Assembly: GCA_004144595.1 (NCBI GenBank)
Contig: SEEM01000010.1
Location: forward strand, 29,482-93,481
Direction: 5' to 3'
Source: Hyphomicrobiales bacterium
Lineage (GTDB): Bacteria; Pseudomonadota; Alphaproteobacteria; Rhizobiales; Beijerinckiaceae
DNA: 64,000 nt
A model generated the notes under the pieces. That model did not search any database. It was not told the origin of the DNA and saw only the letters and a list, made by a program, of their open reading frames with translations. The translations under genes were made by a program, and so were the position numbers. Positions 31,715 through 41,295 of this stretch are shown here, in pieces; the first letter of the stretch is position 1; the number at the start of each line of letters is the position of its first letter.

Positions 31715-32146
31715 TCAGGCCTCCGCTTCGACGGTTTCGGTCGCTTCGTCTTCACGACGCGGACGATCACGGCGCGGGCCGCGGTCGAAACGGTCGCCGC
31801 CACGCTCGGGACGGTCGTCGCGGTCACGCTTCTGCAGCATGGCCGACTGACCTTCCTCGAGCTCCTCGACCTTGACGGTCATGAAGCGCAGGATGTCTTC
31901 GTTGATGCGCATCTGGCGCTCCATCTCCAGCACGGCGGCGGAGGGAGCCTCGATGTTCAGCAGCGTGTAGTGCGCCTTGCGGTTCTTCTTGATGCGGTAG
32001 CCGAGGGACTTGACGCCCCAGTACTCGACCTTGCGGATGGCGCCGCCATTCGCTTCGATCACGCCCTTGAACTGCTCGACGAGGGCTTCGACCTGCTGCG
32101 CGCTGACATCCTGCCGCGCGAGCAGCACATGCTCGTACAATGCCAT
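31715..32146 (-). CDS. rpsF: 30S ribosomal protein S6
   Basis: [60 protein letters not shown]. Confidence 0.97.
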   Translation of the reverse strand: MALYEHVLLARQDVSAQQVEALVEQFKGVIEANGGAIRKVEYWGVKSLGYRIKKNRKAHYTLLNIEAPSAAVLEMERQMRINEDILRFMTVKVEELEEGQSAMLQKRDRDDRPERGGDRFDRGPRRDRPRREDEATETVEAEA

Positions 32147-32489
32147 ATGTGGCCTTCCTTGTTTCACCCTGCTTCGCCCGGCGCGGAGCCCTCCGAGCCC
32201 TGGATAAGGCCCGACAGGATTTCATCGAAGGCGGAGACACGGGATGACGGTTCGGGAAACGAGCCTGCGCTGATCCTTGCGGACAAGCGCCATCCGTTCA
32301 GCCTCCGGCCGAACAAGCAGGAAGCGGTGGTTACAGTGTCCGATACGCTATGGCAACCTGAATCTGCCACTGAATACCGTGCCGGAAGCGGAAAATCCGG
32401 GCGTCGCGCTTGACTTGGCGGCAGAAGCGATGTGACAGCCGCGTCATATAAGACAAATGGCCGATATTGAAGACCGGGACCTTCACAGC

Positions 32490-33428
32490 ATGACCACAGC
32501 GTTCATCTTTCCTGGCCAGGGCTCTCAGGCGGTCGGCATGGGCAAGAGCCTGGCCGACACCTTTCCCGTCGCGAGGGCGGTCTTCGACGAGGTCGATGCG
32601 GCGCTGTCGCAGAGGCTCTCCGCCGTGATGTGGGAAGGCCCTTCCGAGGAACTGACCCTGACGGCCAATGCCCAGCCGGCCCTGATGGCGGTCAGCCTCG
32701 CGGTCGTCCGCGTTCTCGAAACCGAGGCCGGGCTCGACCTGAAGCGCGATGCTGCCTTCGTCGCCGGCCATTCGCTCGGCGAATATTCGGCGCTGGCTGC
32801 CGCCGGCACCTTCTCGGTCGGCGATACCGCCCGTTTGCTGCGCATTCGCGGTGACGCCATGCAGAAGGCCGTGCCGGCGGGGCAGGGTGCGATGGCGGCC
32901 CTGCTCGGCGCCGAGCTCGATCTCGCCCGGGAGATCGCGCTGGCTGCGGCCCAGGGCGAGGTCTGCGAAGCCGCCAACGACAATGGCGGTGGCCAGGTGG
33001 TGCTGTCCGGCGCCAAGGCTGCGATCGACCGCGCCATCGTGCTGGCCGGCGAGCGCGGCGTGAAGCGCGCCATGCTGCTGCCGGTCTCAGCGCCTTTCCA
33101 TTGCGCCCTGATGCAGCCGGCGGCCGACGCGATGCGAGAGGCTCTGGCGAATGTGACGATGCAGGCGCCGGTCGTGCCGGTCGTCGCCAATGTCGGCGCC
33201 GCTCCGCTGAGCGAACCGGACGCGATCCGGGCTTCGCTCGTCGCCCAGGTCACCGGCACGGTGCGCTGGCGCGAATGCGTGCAGGCGATGGCTGCCGCCG
33301 GCGTGACCGATTTCGTCGAGGCCGGCAGCGGCAAGGTGCTGGCCGGGCTCGTCAAGCGTATCGTCGCGGGCGTGGTGCCGGTCTCGATCGGCACGGCAGA
33401 CGATGTCGCGGCCTGGAAGGCGCGCTAA
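32490..33428 (+). CDS. fabD: Malonyl-CoA--ACP transacylase
   Basis: TAFIFPGQGSQAVGMGKSLAD; FVAGHSLGEYSALAAAG active-site motif. Confidence 0.96.
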   Translation: MTTAFIFPGQGSQAVGMGKSLADTFPVARAVFDEVDAALSQRLSAVMWEGPSEELTLTANAQPALMAVSLAVVRVLETEAGLDLKRDAAFVAGHSLGEYSALAAAGTFSVGDTARLLRIRGDAMQKAVPAGQGAMAALLGAELDLAREIALAAAQGEVCEAANDNGGGQVVLSGAKAAIDRAIVLAGERGVKRAMLLPVSAPFHCALMQPAADAMREALANVTMQAPVVPVVANVGAAPLSEPDAIRASLVAQVTGTVRWRECVQAMAAAGVTDFVEAGSGKVLAGLVKRIVAGVVPVSIGTADDVAAWKAR

Positions 33429-33489
33429 AGAATAAGTGCAGAACCCAGGATGGGCTGCAGCGGCAGGATGCCGAGCAAGGGGAGCGAAC

Positions 33490-34227
33490 ATGTTTGATCT
33501 GACCGGCCGCAAGGCCCTGGTCACCGGCGCGACCGGCGGCCTCGGCGGAGCCATCGCCCGGACGCTGCATGCGCAGGGCGCCAGCGTCGCGATTTCCGGA
33601 ACGCGCGCGGAGGCCCTGGAGGCCCTGGCGGCCGAACTCGGCGAGCGCGTCGTGATCGCGCCCTGCAACCTGTCCGACAAGGATTCGGTCGAGGCTCTGG
33701 TGCCGGCAGCCGAGGAGAAGCTCGGCGGGCTCGACATCCTCGTCAACAATGCCGGCATCACCCGCGACAACCTGTTCATGCGCCTCAAGGACGAGGACTG
33801 GGACAGCGTGCTCGCGGTCAACCTGACGGCGGCCTTCCGCCTGTCGCGGGCCGCCGTGAAGTCGATGATGCGCCGCCGCTACGGCCGAATCGTCGCGATC
33901 GGCTCCGTCGTCGGCACCACCGGCAATCCCGGCCAGGGCAATTATGCCGCCGCCAAGGCCGGCCTGATCGGCATGTCGAAGGCGCTTGCCGCCGAGGTCG
34001 CCAGCCGCAACATCACCGTCAACGTGGTCGCGCCGGGCTTCATCGAGTCGCCGATGACGCAGGCGCTCAACGACAAGCAGCGCGAGGGCATCCTGTCCGG
34101 CGTGCCGATGGGGCGGCTGGGTCAGGGCGCCGATGTGGCCTCGGCAGTTGCATTTCTCGCCAGCACGGAGGCCGGCTACGTGACCGGGCAGACCCTGCAC
34201 GTCAACGGCGGAATGGCAATGATTTAG
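33490..34227 (+). CDS. fabG: 3-oxoacyl-ACP reductase
   Basis: [57 protein letters not shown]. Confidence 0.96.
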   Translation: MFDLTGRKALVTGATGGLGGAIARTLHAQGASVAISGTRAEALEALAAELGERVVIAPCNLSDKDSVEALVPAAEEKLGGLDILVNNAGITRDNLFMRLKDEDWDSVLAVNLTAAFRLSRAAVKSMMRRRYGRIVAIGSVVGTTGNPGQGNYAAAKAGLIGMSKALAAEVASRNITVNVVAPGFIESPMTQALNDKQREGILSGVPMGRLGQGADVASAVAFLASTEAGYVTGQTLHVNGGMAMI

Positions 34228-34489
34228 GGGCGTTAGCGCCCATTTCAGATCGGTTTTGATAAGCCTGCGAAGCTCTCGCCAGCCCGTAAAGGGTATGTTA
34301 ACTAGCGCCGTCGCGCTGGCGCTGGGCGATCCGAGGGGACTTGACGAAACCTCGGTTGTTGCGTTTGTGCAGGCTTCGAGCTTTCCGGATCGCGGACATC
34401 GTCAGGTGGCGCGGCGGCTCGGAATGAGATCCCTCCAACGCGTCGCATCCCTGCGATGCGTTTCAGTTTCTAAGTCTAAGGAAAAACCT

Positions 34490-34726
34490 ATGAGCGATGT
34501 TGCCGAGCGCGTGAAGAAGATCGTGGTCGAGCACCTCGGCGTCGAGGCCGACAAGGTCGTCGACGGCGCCAACTTCATCGAGGACCTGGGCGCGGACAGC
34601 CTCGACACCGTCGAGCTCGTGATGGCCTTCGAGGAAGAGTTCGGTGTCGAGATCCCGGACGATGCCGCCGAGACGATCGTGACCGTCGGCGACGCCGTCA
34701 AGTTCCTGTCGTCGAAGAGCGCCTGA
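34490..34726 (+). CDS. acpP: Acyl carrier protein
   Basis: [23 protein letters not shown]...[30 protein letters not shown]. Confidence 0.97.
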   Translation: MSDVAERVKKIVVEHLGVEADKVVDGANFIEDLGADSLDTVELVMAFEEEFGVEIPDDAAETIVTVGDAVKFLSSKSA

Positions 34727-34781
34727 TCGGCCCTTAGGGTCGGTCCACGCAGAAAGAGCCATGGCTTCTCGTAGTTATCCG

Positions 34782-36053
34782 ATGCGGCGCGTCGTCGTGA
34801 CCGGACTCGGCATGGTGACGCCGCTTGCTTGCGGCGTCGAGCCGACCTGGTCGCGCCTTCTGGCCGGTGCCAGCGGTGCCGGCCCCATCACCAGCTTCGA
34901 CGCCAGCGACCTGCCGGCGCGGATCGCCTGCAGCATCCCGCGGGGTGACGGCAGCGACGGGACCTTCAATCCCGACGACTGGATGGAGCCGAAGGAGCAG
35001 CGCAAGGTCGATGATTTCATCGTCTTTGCCATGGCGGCGGCCACGCAGGCGTTGAAGGACGCCGGCTGGAAGCCGGAAAGCTACGAGGACCAGACCCGCA
35101 CCGGCGTCGCCATCGGCTCCGGCATCGGCGGTCTCGGCGGCATCTACGAGGCTTCGCTCCTGCTCAAGGAGCGCGGCCCGCGCCGCCTCTCGCCCTTCTT
35201 CATTCCCGGTCGCCTGAGCAACCTGGCGGCGGGCTATGTCTCGATCGAGCACGGGCTGAAAGGCCCGAACCATGCCGTCGTGACCGCCTGCTCGACCGGC
35301 GCGCATGCGGTCGGCGACGCCTCCCGCATGATCGCGCTGGGCGATGCCGAGGTCATGCTGGCCGGTGGCGCCGAATCGGCGGTCAATCGCATCGGCATCG
35401 CCGGCTTCTGTGCCTGCCGTGCGCTCTCGACCGGCTTCAACGATACGCCCGAGAAGGCTTCGCGTCCCTATGACAAGGACCGCGACGGCTTCGTGATGGG
35501 CGAGGGCGCCGGCGTCCTCGTGCTCGAGGAGCTCGATCACGCACTCGCCCGCGGCGCGCGCATCTATGCCGAAGTCGTCGGCTACGGCATGTCGGGCGAT
35601 GCCTATCACATCACCTCGCCCTCCGAGGATGGCGACGGCGCCTATCGCTGCATGCAGGCCGCGCTCGCTCGCGCCGGCATCGCGGCTTCCGATCTCGACT
35701 ACATCAATGCTCACGGCACCTCGACGCCGCTCGGCGACGAGATCGAACTGCGCGCCGTTGAGCGCCTGCTGGCCAATGCGGCGAAGCGTCCGTCCATGTC
35801 CTCGACCAAGTCGGCGACCGGCCATCTGCTCGGTGCTGCCGGCGCGATCGAGGCGATCTTCACCGCGCTTGCGATCCGCGATCAGGTGGCCCCGCCCACC
35901 ATCAATCTCGACAATCCCTCCGTCGAGACCGAGATCGACCTTGTGCCGCATGTCGCCCGCAAGCGCGAGATCGACTACGCTCTGTCGAATTCCTTCGGCT
36001 TCGGCGGGACCAATGCCTCGCTGGTGATGCGGCGCTATCATCCCGACAGCTAA
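34782..36053 (+). CDS. fabF: 3-oxoacyl-ACP synthase II
   Basis: MRRVVVTGLGMVTPLACGVEPTWSRLLAGASGAGPIT; VTACSTGAHAVGDA; SFGFGGTNASLVMRR. Confidence 0.96.
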   Translation: MRRVVVTGLGMVTPLACGVEPTWSRLLAGASGAGPITSFDASDLPARIACSIPRGDGSDGTFNPDDWMEPKEQRKVDDFIVFAMAAATQALKDAGWKPESYEDQTRTGVAIGSGIGGLGGIYEASLLLKERGPRRLSPFFIPGRLSNLAAGYVSIEHGLKGPNHAVVTACSTGAHAVGDASRMIALGDAEVMLAGGAESAVNRIGIAGFCACRALSTGFNDTPEKASRPYDKDRDGFVMGEGAGVLVLEELDHALARGARIYAEVVGYGMSGDAYHITSPSEDGDGAYRCMQAALARAGIAASDLDYINAHGTSTPLGDEIELRAVERLLANAAKRPSMSSTKSATGHLLGAAGAIEAIFTALAIRDQVAPPTINLDNPSVETEIDLVPHVARKREIDYALSNSFGFGGTNASLVMRRYHPDS

Positions 36054-36261
36054 GCTGCTGCGAAACAGCGCGATTTTGCCATAATCTTGGGTAGAGTCCG
36101 CTCCCGGTGCGGCTGAATGCCTGATTCCGCGTTCACAGCCGCTCCGAAACCGGCTCTAATGCGGCGGCCTGGCTTCGGTGAGGCCGTTGCCTATCCGGGC
36201 AGGCATGGTCCAGGTTGCACCGTGCCGTGATCATCTCCTCCGTGCTGCGAGCGTCTTGACC

Positions 36262-37614
36262 GTGAATGATACGCCCCGCGTCGCCCCGAAAAGCCCCAGC
36301 GAGGCCCTCAAGCCCGTAGCGCCGCCTGCGCCGCCGCCGAAGGTCCGTCGCCGTCGCCGCAGCCCCTTCCTGTCGATGCTGAGCGGGCTGTTCACCGTCG
36401 CGCTCGTCGGCGCCGGCGTGGTCGGCGCCGGTATCGCGATCGTCTCGAACCAGAGCAAGGCGCCGGGGCCGTTGGCCAGCGACCGCGTCCTGATCATTCC
36501 CAAGGAAAGCGGCCTGACGGAGATCGCCGAGCTGCTGCAGCGCGAGGGCCTGATCGAGCACCCGTTGAGCTTCCGCGTTTCCGCGATCATGGGGGGGGAC
36601 TGGCACAAGCTTCAGGCTGGGGAATACCTGTTCAAGGCGCGCGTCAGCCCGCAGGAAATTCTCGGCATCATCTCCAGCGGCAAGGTCGTCGAGCATTCGA
36701 TAACCGTTCCCGAAGGTCTGACGAGCGAGCAGATCGTCGAGCGCTTGCGCAACAATGATCTCCTGACCGGCGAGATCGCGCAGGTGCCGAAGGAGGGCTC
36801 GATCCTTCCAGACACCTATCGCTTCCCGCGCGGCTTCTCGCGCAAGGCCATCATCGACCGCATGGCCCGCGACCAGAATGTCGTGTTGGAGCGGATCTGG
36901 GCCAGGAAGCCTGCCGACCTGCCGATCAAGACGCCGCAGGAACTCGTCATCCTCGCCTCGATCGTCGAGAAGGAGACCGGCCGCGCCGATGAACGCCCGC
37001 GCGTCGCCGGCGTGTTCATCAACCGGCTGAACCAGAAGATGCGTCTGCAGTCCGACCCGACGATCGTCTACGGTCTCGTCGGCGGCAAGGGAACGCTGGG
37101 CCGGCCGATCCAGCGCAATGAGATCACGCAGGCGACGCCTTACAATACCTATGTCATCAACGGCCTGCCGCCGGGGCCGATCGCCAATCCCGGCCGCGCC
37201 GCCATGGAGGCGGTGGTCAATCATTCGCGGACCAAGGACCTGTATTTCGTCGCCGACGGCAGCGGCGGCCACGCCTTCGCCGAGACCCTGGAGCAGCACA
37301 ACCGCAATGTCGGGCGCTGGCGTCAGATCGAGACGACGCGCTCGCAGCAGCAGGGCGGCAAGCCGCCAGCCGACAGCGTCGACAAGGTCGAGCCCCCGGC
37401 CGGCCCCGACAACCGGACCGAGGCGCCCGCGACGATGCAGCCGGCTGCCGACAATGCCGGCTCGGCCGGCGTCCCGGTCGCCCAGCCGACCGGGGCCGTG
37501 GCGGGGACACGCGCCCGTGCCTTCGATGCTTCGGAGGGCACGACGCGCGATCCGCTGCTCAACAAGAGCTTCGATCTGAACTCGCCGAAGCAGGTGCCGC
37601 AGCTCAAGCCCTGA
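36262..37614 (+). CDS. mltG: Endolytic murein transglycosylase MltG
   Basis: ILASIVEKETGRADERPRVAGVFINRLNQKMRLQSDPTIVYGL; Pro/Ala-rich C-terminus; start codon uncertain. Confidence 0.94.
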   Translation: MNDTPRVAPKSPSEALKPVAPPAPPPKVRRRRRSPFLSMLSGLFTVALVGAGVVGAGIAIVSNQSKAPGPLASDRVLIIPKESGLTEIAELLQREGLIEHPLSFRVSAIMGGDWHKLQAGEYLFKARVSPQEILGIISSGKVVEHSITVPEGLTSEQIVERLRNNDLLTGEIAQVPKEGSILPDTYRFPRGFSRKAIIDRMARDQNVVLERIWARKPADLPIKTPQELVILASIVEKETGRADERPRVAGVFINRLNQKMRLQSDPTIVYGLVGGKGTLGRPIQRNEITQATPYNTYVINGLPPGPIANPGRAAMEAVVNHSRTKDLYFVADGSGGHAFAETLEQHNRNVGRWRQIETTRSQQQGGKPPADSVDKVEPPAGPDNRTEAPATMQPAADNAGSAGVPVAQPTGAVAGTRARAFDASEGTTRDPLLNKSFDLNSPKQVPQLKP

Positions 37615-37724
37615 ATCACAGGCCTGCAACGCTCGCAATCCCCATTTTCCGTCCGCACGCCGCTTGCTGTCATGGATGCGCGCCACTACGGTCCCGCCGA
37701 TCTTGAAGGAAGGCGGCAGGGGCA

Positions 37725-38606
37725 ATGGCCATCGAGAGCATGACGGGGTTCGCCCGTGAAGCAGGGACGGCCGGGGTCAATGGCTGGGCCTGGGAGATCC
37801 GCAGCGTCAACGGCCGCGGGCTCGATCTCCGTGTCCGTGTCCCGCCCGGCTTCGAGGTTCTCGCCGAGGCGGCCCGCAAGAAGCTGGGAGCGGCCTTTTC
37901 GCGCGGAACGCTGCACGTCAATCTCGCCGTCACCAGCGACGCCGGCCCGCCGCGCCCGCGCGTCAACGAGGCCGTCCTCGCCGCCTTGCTCGAGGCGGTG
38001 GAGCGGCTCCCGCCGGCTGCCGGCATCAACCCGCCCTCCTATGACGGTCTGCTCGGCATTCGCGGCGTCGTCGACTATGCCGACGAGGCGCAGGATGCAC
38101 TGGGCGCAGTCGAGGCTCCGGCGCTTGCCGGTCTCGAGGCTGTCGCTGCGGCCCTGAAGGCGGCGCGGGCCGCCGAGGGCCGTGCCCTCGAAGCGATCGT
38201 CCTCGGCCATCTCGAAACCATTGCCCGCCTCGCCGACGAGGCGGAGCACCATCCCGCCCGCAGCAGCGATGCGATCCGCGCCCGGATCACGGCGCAGGTC
38301 GAAGCGTTGCTGGGACCCAATAACGGCTTCGATCCGCAGCGCCTCCATCAGGAGGCGGCGCTGATCGCGGTGCGCGCCGATATCCGCGAGGAGATCGACC
38401 GCCTGCAAGCCCATGTCGAGGCTCTGCGCGAGCTCCTGGCCAAGGGTGGGCCGATCGGCCGCAAGCTCGATTTCCTCTCGCAGGAATTCGGTCGCGAGGC
38501 CTCGACGCTCTGCGCCAAGGCGAATGACCCCGGCCTGTCGCGCATCGGCCTCGAACTGCGCACGGTCGTCGACCAGATGCGCGAGCAGGTTCAGAACGTG
38601 GAGTGA
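37725..38606 (+). CDS. yicC: YicC family endoribonuclease
   Basis: MAIESMTGFARE...WEIRSVNGRGLDLRVRVPPGFE; GGPIGRKLDFLSQEFGREASTLCAKAND. Confidence 0.95.
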   Translation: MAIESMTGFAREAGTAGVNGWAWEIRSVNGRGLDLRVRVPPGFEVLAEAARKKLGAAFSRGTLHVNLAVTSDAGPPRPRVNEAVLAALLEAVERLPPAAGINPPSYDGLLGIRGVVDYADEAQDALGAVEAPALAGLEAVAAALKAARAAEGRALEAIVLGHLETIARLADEAEHHPARSSDAIRARITAQVEALLGPNNGFDPQRLHQEAALIAVRADIREEIDRLQAHVEALRELLAKGGPIGRKLDFLSQEFGREASTLCAKANDPGLSRIGLELRTVVDQMREQVQNVE

Positions 38607-38611
38607 GCCGG

Positions 38612-39259
38612 ATGGTCGCCGATACCCTTCATCCGGCCCGCCGCGGCCTCATGCTGATCCTGTCCTCGCCCTCCGGCGCGGGCAAGACGACGCTGACGCG
38701 CAACCTCAAGAGCGAGAACAATCTCGACCTTTCGATCTCGGTGACGACCCGCGCCAAGCGCCCGTCCGAGATCGAGGGCGTCCATTATCGCTTCATCGAC
38801 CGCGCCGCCTTCGATGCCATGCGCCAGCACAATGACCTGCTCGAATGGGCCGAGGTCCACGGCAACGGCTACGGCACGCCGCGCAAGGACGTCGAGGCTT
38901 CGCTGGCGGCCGGGCGCGACGTGCTGTTCGACATCGACTGGCAGGGCACCCAGCAGATCGTCAAGAAGGCGCGGGCCGACGTCGTCACCATCTTCATCCT
39001 GCCGCCCTCGATGGCGGAGCTGCGCTCACGCCTGATCCGCCGCGCCGAGGATGCCGAGGAGGTCATCGTCAAGCGCCTCGCCAATGCCCGCGACGAGATC
39101 GCACGCTGGAGCCAGTACGACTACGTCATCGTCAATCACGATCTTCAAACCGCCTATGAGCAGATCAAGGCGATCCTGACGGCGGAGCGCCTGAAGCGCA
39201 GCCGCGCCATCGGCATGGCCGACTTCGTCGATCAGCTCCTGGCCGAACAGCTGCCCTGA
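38612..39259 (+). CDS. gmk: Guanylate kinase
   Basis: GLMLILSSPSGAGKTTLTRNL; SVTTRAKRPSEIEGVHYRFIDRAAFD; DIDWQGTQQI. Confidence 0.96.
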   Translation: MVADTLHPARRGLMLILSSPSGAGKTTLTRNLKSENNLDLSISVTTRAKRPSEIEGVHYRFIDRAAFDAMRQHNDLLEWAEVHGNGYGTPRKDVEASLAAGRDVLFDIDWQGTQQIVKKARADVVTIFILPPSMAELRSRLIRRAEDAEEVIVKRLANARDEIARWSQYDYVIVNHDLQTAYEQIKAILTAERLKRSRAIGMADFVDQLLAEQLP

Positions 39260-40108
39260 TCAGCGCTGGGCGGCCAGCGCATTCGCCAGCGCGACGAAGC
39301 CCGAGACCGGTATCTCCTCGGCGCGTGACGTCTCGTCCAGGCCGGCGGCTGCGATGATCGACAGCGGGTCCGGCAGCACGGCTTTCAGGCTCTGTCGCAG
39401 CATCTTGCGGCGCTGGCCGAAGGCGGCGAGCGTCACCCGTTCCAGCAAGCGCCGATCGCAGGGCTCCGGCTGCGGCCGGGGGATGAGCTGGACGACCGAA
39501 GAGGTGATCTTCGGTTGCGGCACGAAGGCGCTGGGTGGCACATCGAACAGGATCTTCGTCTCGCAGCGCCAGTTCGACAGCACCGCGAGCCGGCCGTAAT
39601 CGGCCCGTTGCTCGGGAGAGGCGACGATGCGTTCGGCGACCTCGCGCTGGAACATCAGGGTCAGCGAATCCCACCAGGACGGCCAGGGATCGAGACTGAG
39701 CCAGCCGACCAGGAGCGGCGTGCCGATATTATAGGGCAGGTTGGCGACGATCCGTGCCCGGCGGCCGCCGAGATGAGGCGAGAGGTCGACTGTGAGTGCG
39801 TCACCGTCGATGACCTCCAGCCGGCCCGGATAATGCGCCGCGATCTCGGCCAGCGCCGGCAGGCAGCGCCGGTCGCGCTCGATCGCGATGACGCGCCCGG
39901 CGCCGTTCGCCAGCAGCGCCCGCGTTAGCCCGCCGGGGCCAGGGCCGATCTCGACCACCGTCTGGCCCTCGAGCGGCCCGGCCGAGCGCGCGATCCGGCT
40001 GGTCAGGTTGAGGTCGAACAGAAAATTCTGGCCGAGCGCCTTCTGCGCCATCAGCCCATGGCGTTCCACCACCTCCCGCAGCGGTGGCAGGTCGTCGATC
40101 TGGCTCAT
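39260..40108 (-). CDS. rsmA: 16S rRNA dimethyladenosine transferase
   Basis: [57 protein letters not shown]. Confidence 0.96.
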   Translation of the reverse strand: MSQIDDLPPLREVVERHGLMAQKALGQNFLFDLNLTSRIARSAGPLEGQTVVEIGPGPGGLTRALLANGAGRVIAIERDRRCLPALAEIAAHYPGRLEVIDGDALTVDLSPHLGGRRARIVANLPYNIGTPLLVGWLSLDPWPSWWDSLTLMFQREVAERIVASPEQRADYGRLAVLSNWRCETKILFDVPPSAFVPQPKITSSVVQLIPRPQPEPCDRRLLERVTLAAFGQRRKMLRQSLKAVLPDPLSIIAAAGLDETSRAEEIPVSGFVALANALAAQR

Positions 40109-41127
40109 GAGGCAGTGTCCGTGAGGGCGCGCTCGGCCATCCGGGCGGCGAGCTTCAGCGCGGCGCAGAGGCTGTCAGGCCGCGCGATGCCCTGGCCTGC
40201 GATGTCGAAGGCCGTGCCATGGTCCGGCGAAGTCCGGATGAAGGGCAGGCCGAGCGTGACATTGACGCCCTCGTCGAAGGCGATCGTCTTGATCGGGATC
40301 AGCGCCTGGTCGTGATACATCGCCAGCGCCGCGTCGTAGCCGGCCCGCGCCCGGGCATGGAACATCGTGTCGGCGGGATAGGGACCGCGCGCGTCGATGC
40401 CTTCGGCCTGCAATTGCGCGATGGCGGGTGCGACGACGTCTGCGTCCTCATGGCCCATCGTGCCGCTCTCCCCGGCATGGGGGTTGAGCCCGCTGAGCGC
40501 CAGCCGGGGCGCGGCGATGCCGAAACGGCTGCGCAGTTCCGCCGCGACGATCCGGCCGGTCTCGACGATGAGCGTCGTGGTCAGAAGGTCGGGCACGCGC
40601 CGCAGCGGCTCGTGGATCGTGACCGGAACGACGGCGAGTTCCTCGCACCAGAGCATCATCACCGGGCGCGGCTCGGCGCCGCCCCGAGCCGCCAGATGCG
40701 CGAGGTATTCGGTATGGCCGGGATGCCTGAAGCCTGCGCTGTAAAGAACTGATTTGGCGATCGGATTCGTCACGACCGCAGCGGCCTCGCCGGCCCTGAC
40801 CGCCGCAACCGCCCGGCCGATCGAATCGATCGTGCCGGCAGCCGTCGCCGGATCGGGCTTGCCGGGAATGGCAAGGCCTGCACCGGCAGCGAGCGGAATG
40901 ACGGGCAGCGCTTCCTGAAAGGCGGCGCCGGCATCGCCCCAGTCGCAGAGGCGGATGGGCACGGCCCAGCCGAGCCGTTCGGCGAGATCGGCGAGATGGT
41001 CGCGATCGCCGATCACGGCGAAGGCGGGCAGAGCGCGTTCGCGCCGTTCCAGCCAGGCGCGCAGCGTCAGCTCCGGCCCGATCCCGGCCGGATCCCCTTG
41101 TGTCAATGCGAGCGGCTTTGCCGGCAA
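40105..41127 (-). CDS. pdxA: 4-hydroxythreonine-4-phosphate dehydrogenase
   Basis: [76 protein letters not shown]; a TTG at about 41127 is a plausible start, upstream extension runs into a repeat. Confidence 0.92.
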   Translation of the reverse strand: MPAKPLALTQGDPAGIGPELTLRAWLERRERALPAFAVIGDRDHLADLAERLGWAVPIRLCDWGDAGAAFQEALPVIPLAAGAGLAIPGKPDPATAAGTIDSIGRAVAAVRAGEAAAVVTNPIAKSVLYSAGFRHPGHTEYLAHLAARGGAEPRPVMMLWCEELAVVPVTIHEPLRRVPDLLTTTLIVETGRIVAAELRSRFGIAAPRLALSGLNPHAGESGTMGHEDADVVAPAIAQLQAEGIDARGPYPADTMFHARARAGYDAALAMYHDQALIPIKTIAFDEGVNVTLGLPFIRTSPDHGTAFDIAGQGIARPDSLCAALKLAARMAERALTDTAS

Positions 41128-41190
41128 GACGAGCTCCGCGTCTTGAAGAGGAAGGCCGGCCCTTCGCTTCGGGCCGAGGTGGCGATTTAA

Positions 41191-41240
41191 GCGTTTCCAG
41201 GCGAAGCGGCACCGGTTCGCATCAAGGAAATGCGATGAAC
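41191..41240 (-). repeat. Dispersed intergenic repeat copy 2 (GCGTTTCCAGGCGAAGCGGCACCGGTTCGCATCAAGGAAATGCGATGAA)
   Basis: Similar to 23156-23208, same orientation relative to the downstream minus-strand gene. Confidence 0.8.
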
Positions 41241-41295
41241 GGGAACGGAGGAAGGCGCCAGGCAGGCCCACGGCTCAAAGAGCCGGGGGAAAGCT

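Noticed and set aside
36592-36599. G8 homopolymer in mltG
   Set aside because: Frame is intact (IMGGDW) on both sides, so no evidence for a frameshift; phase variation would need population data
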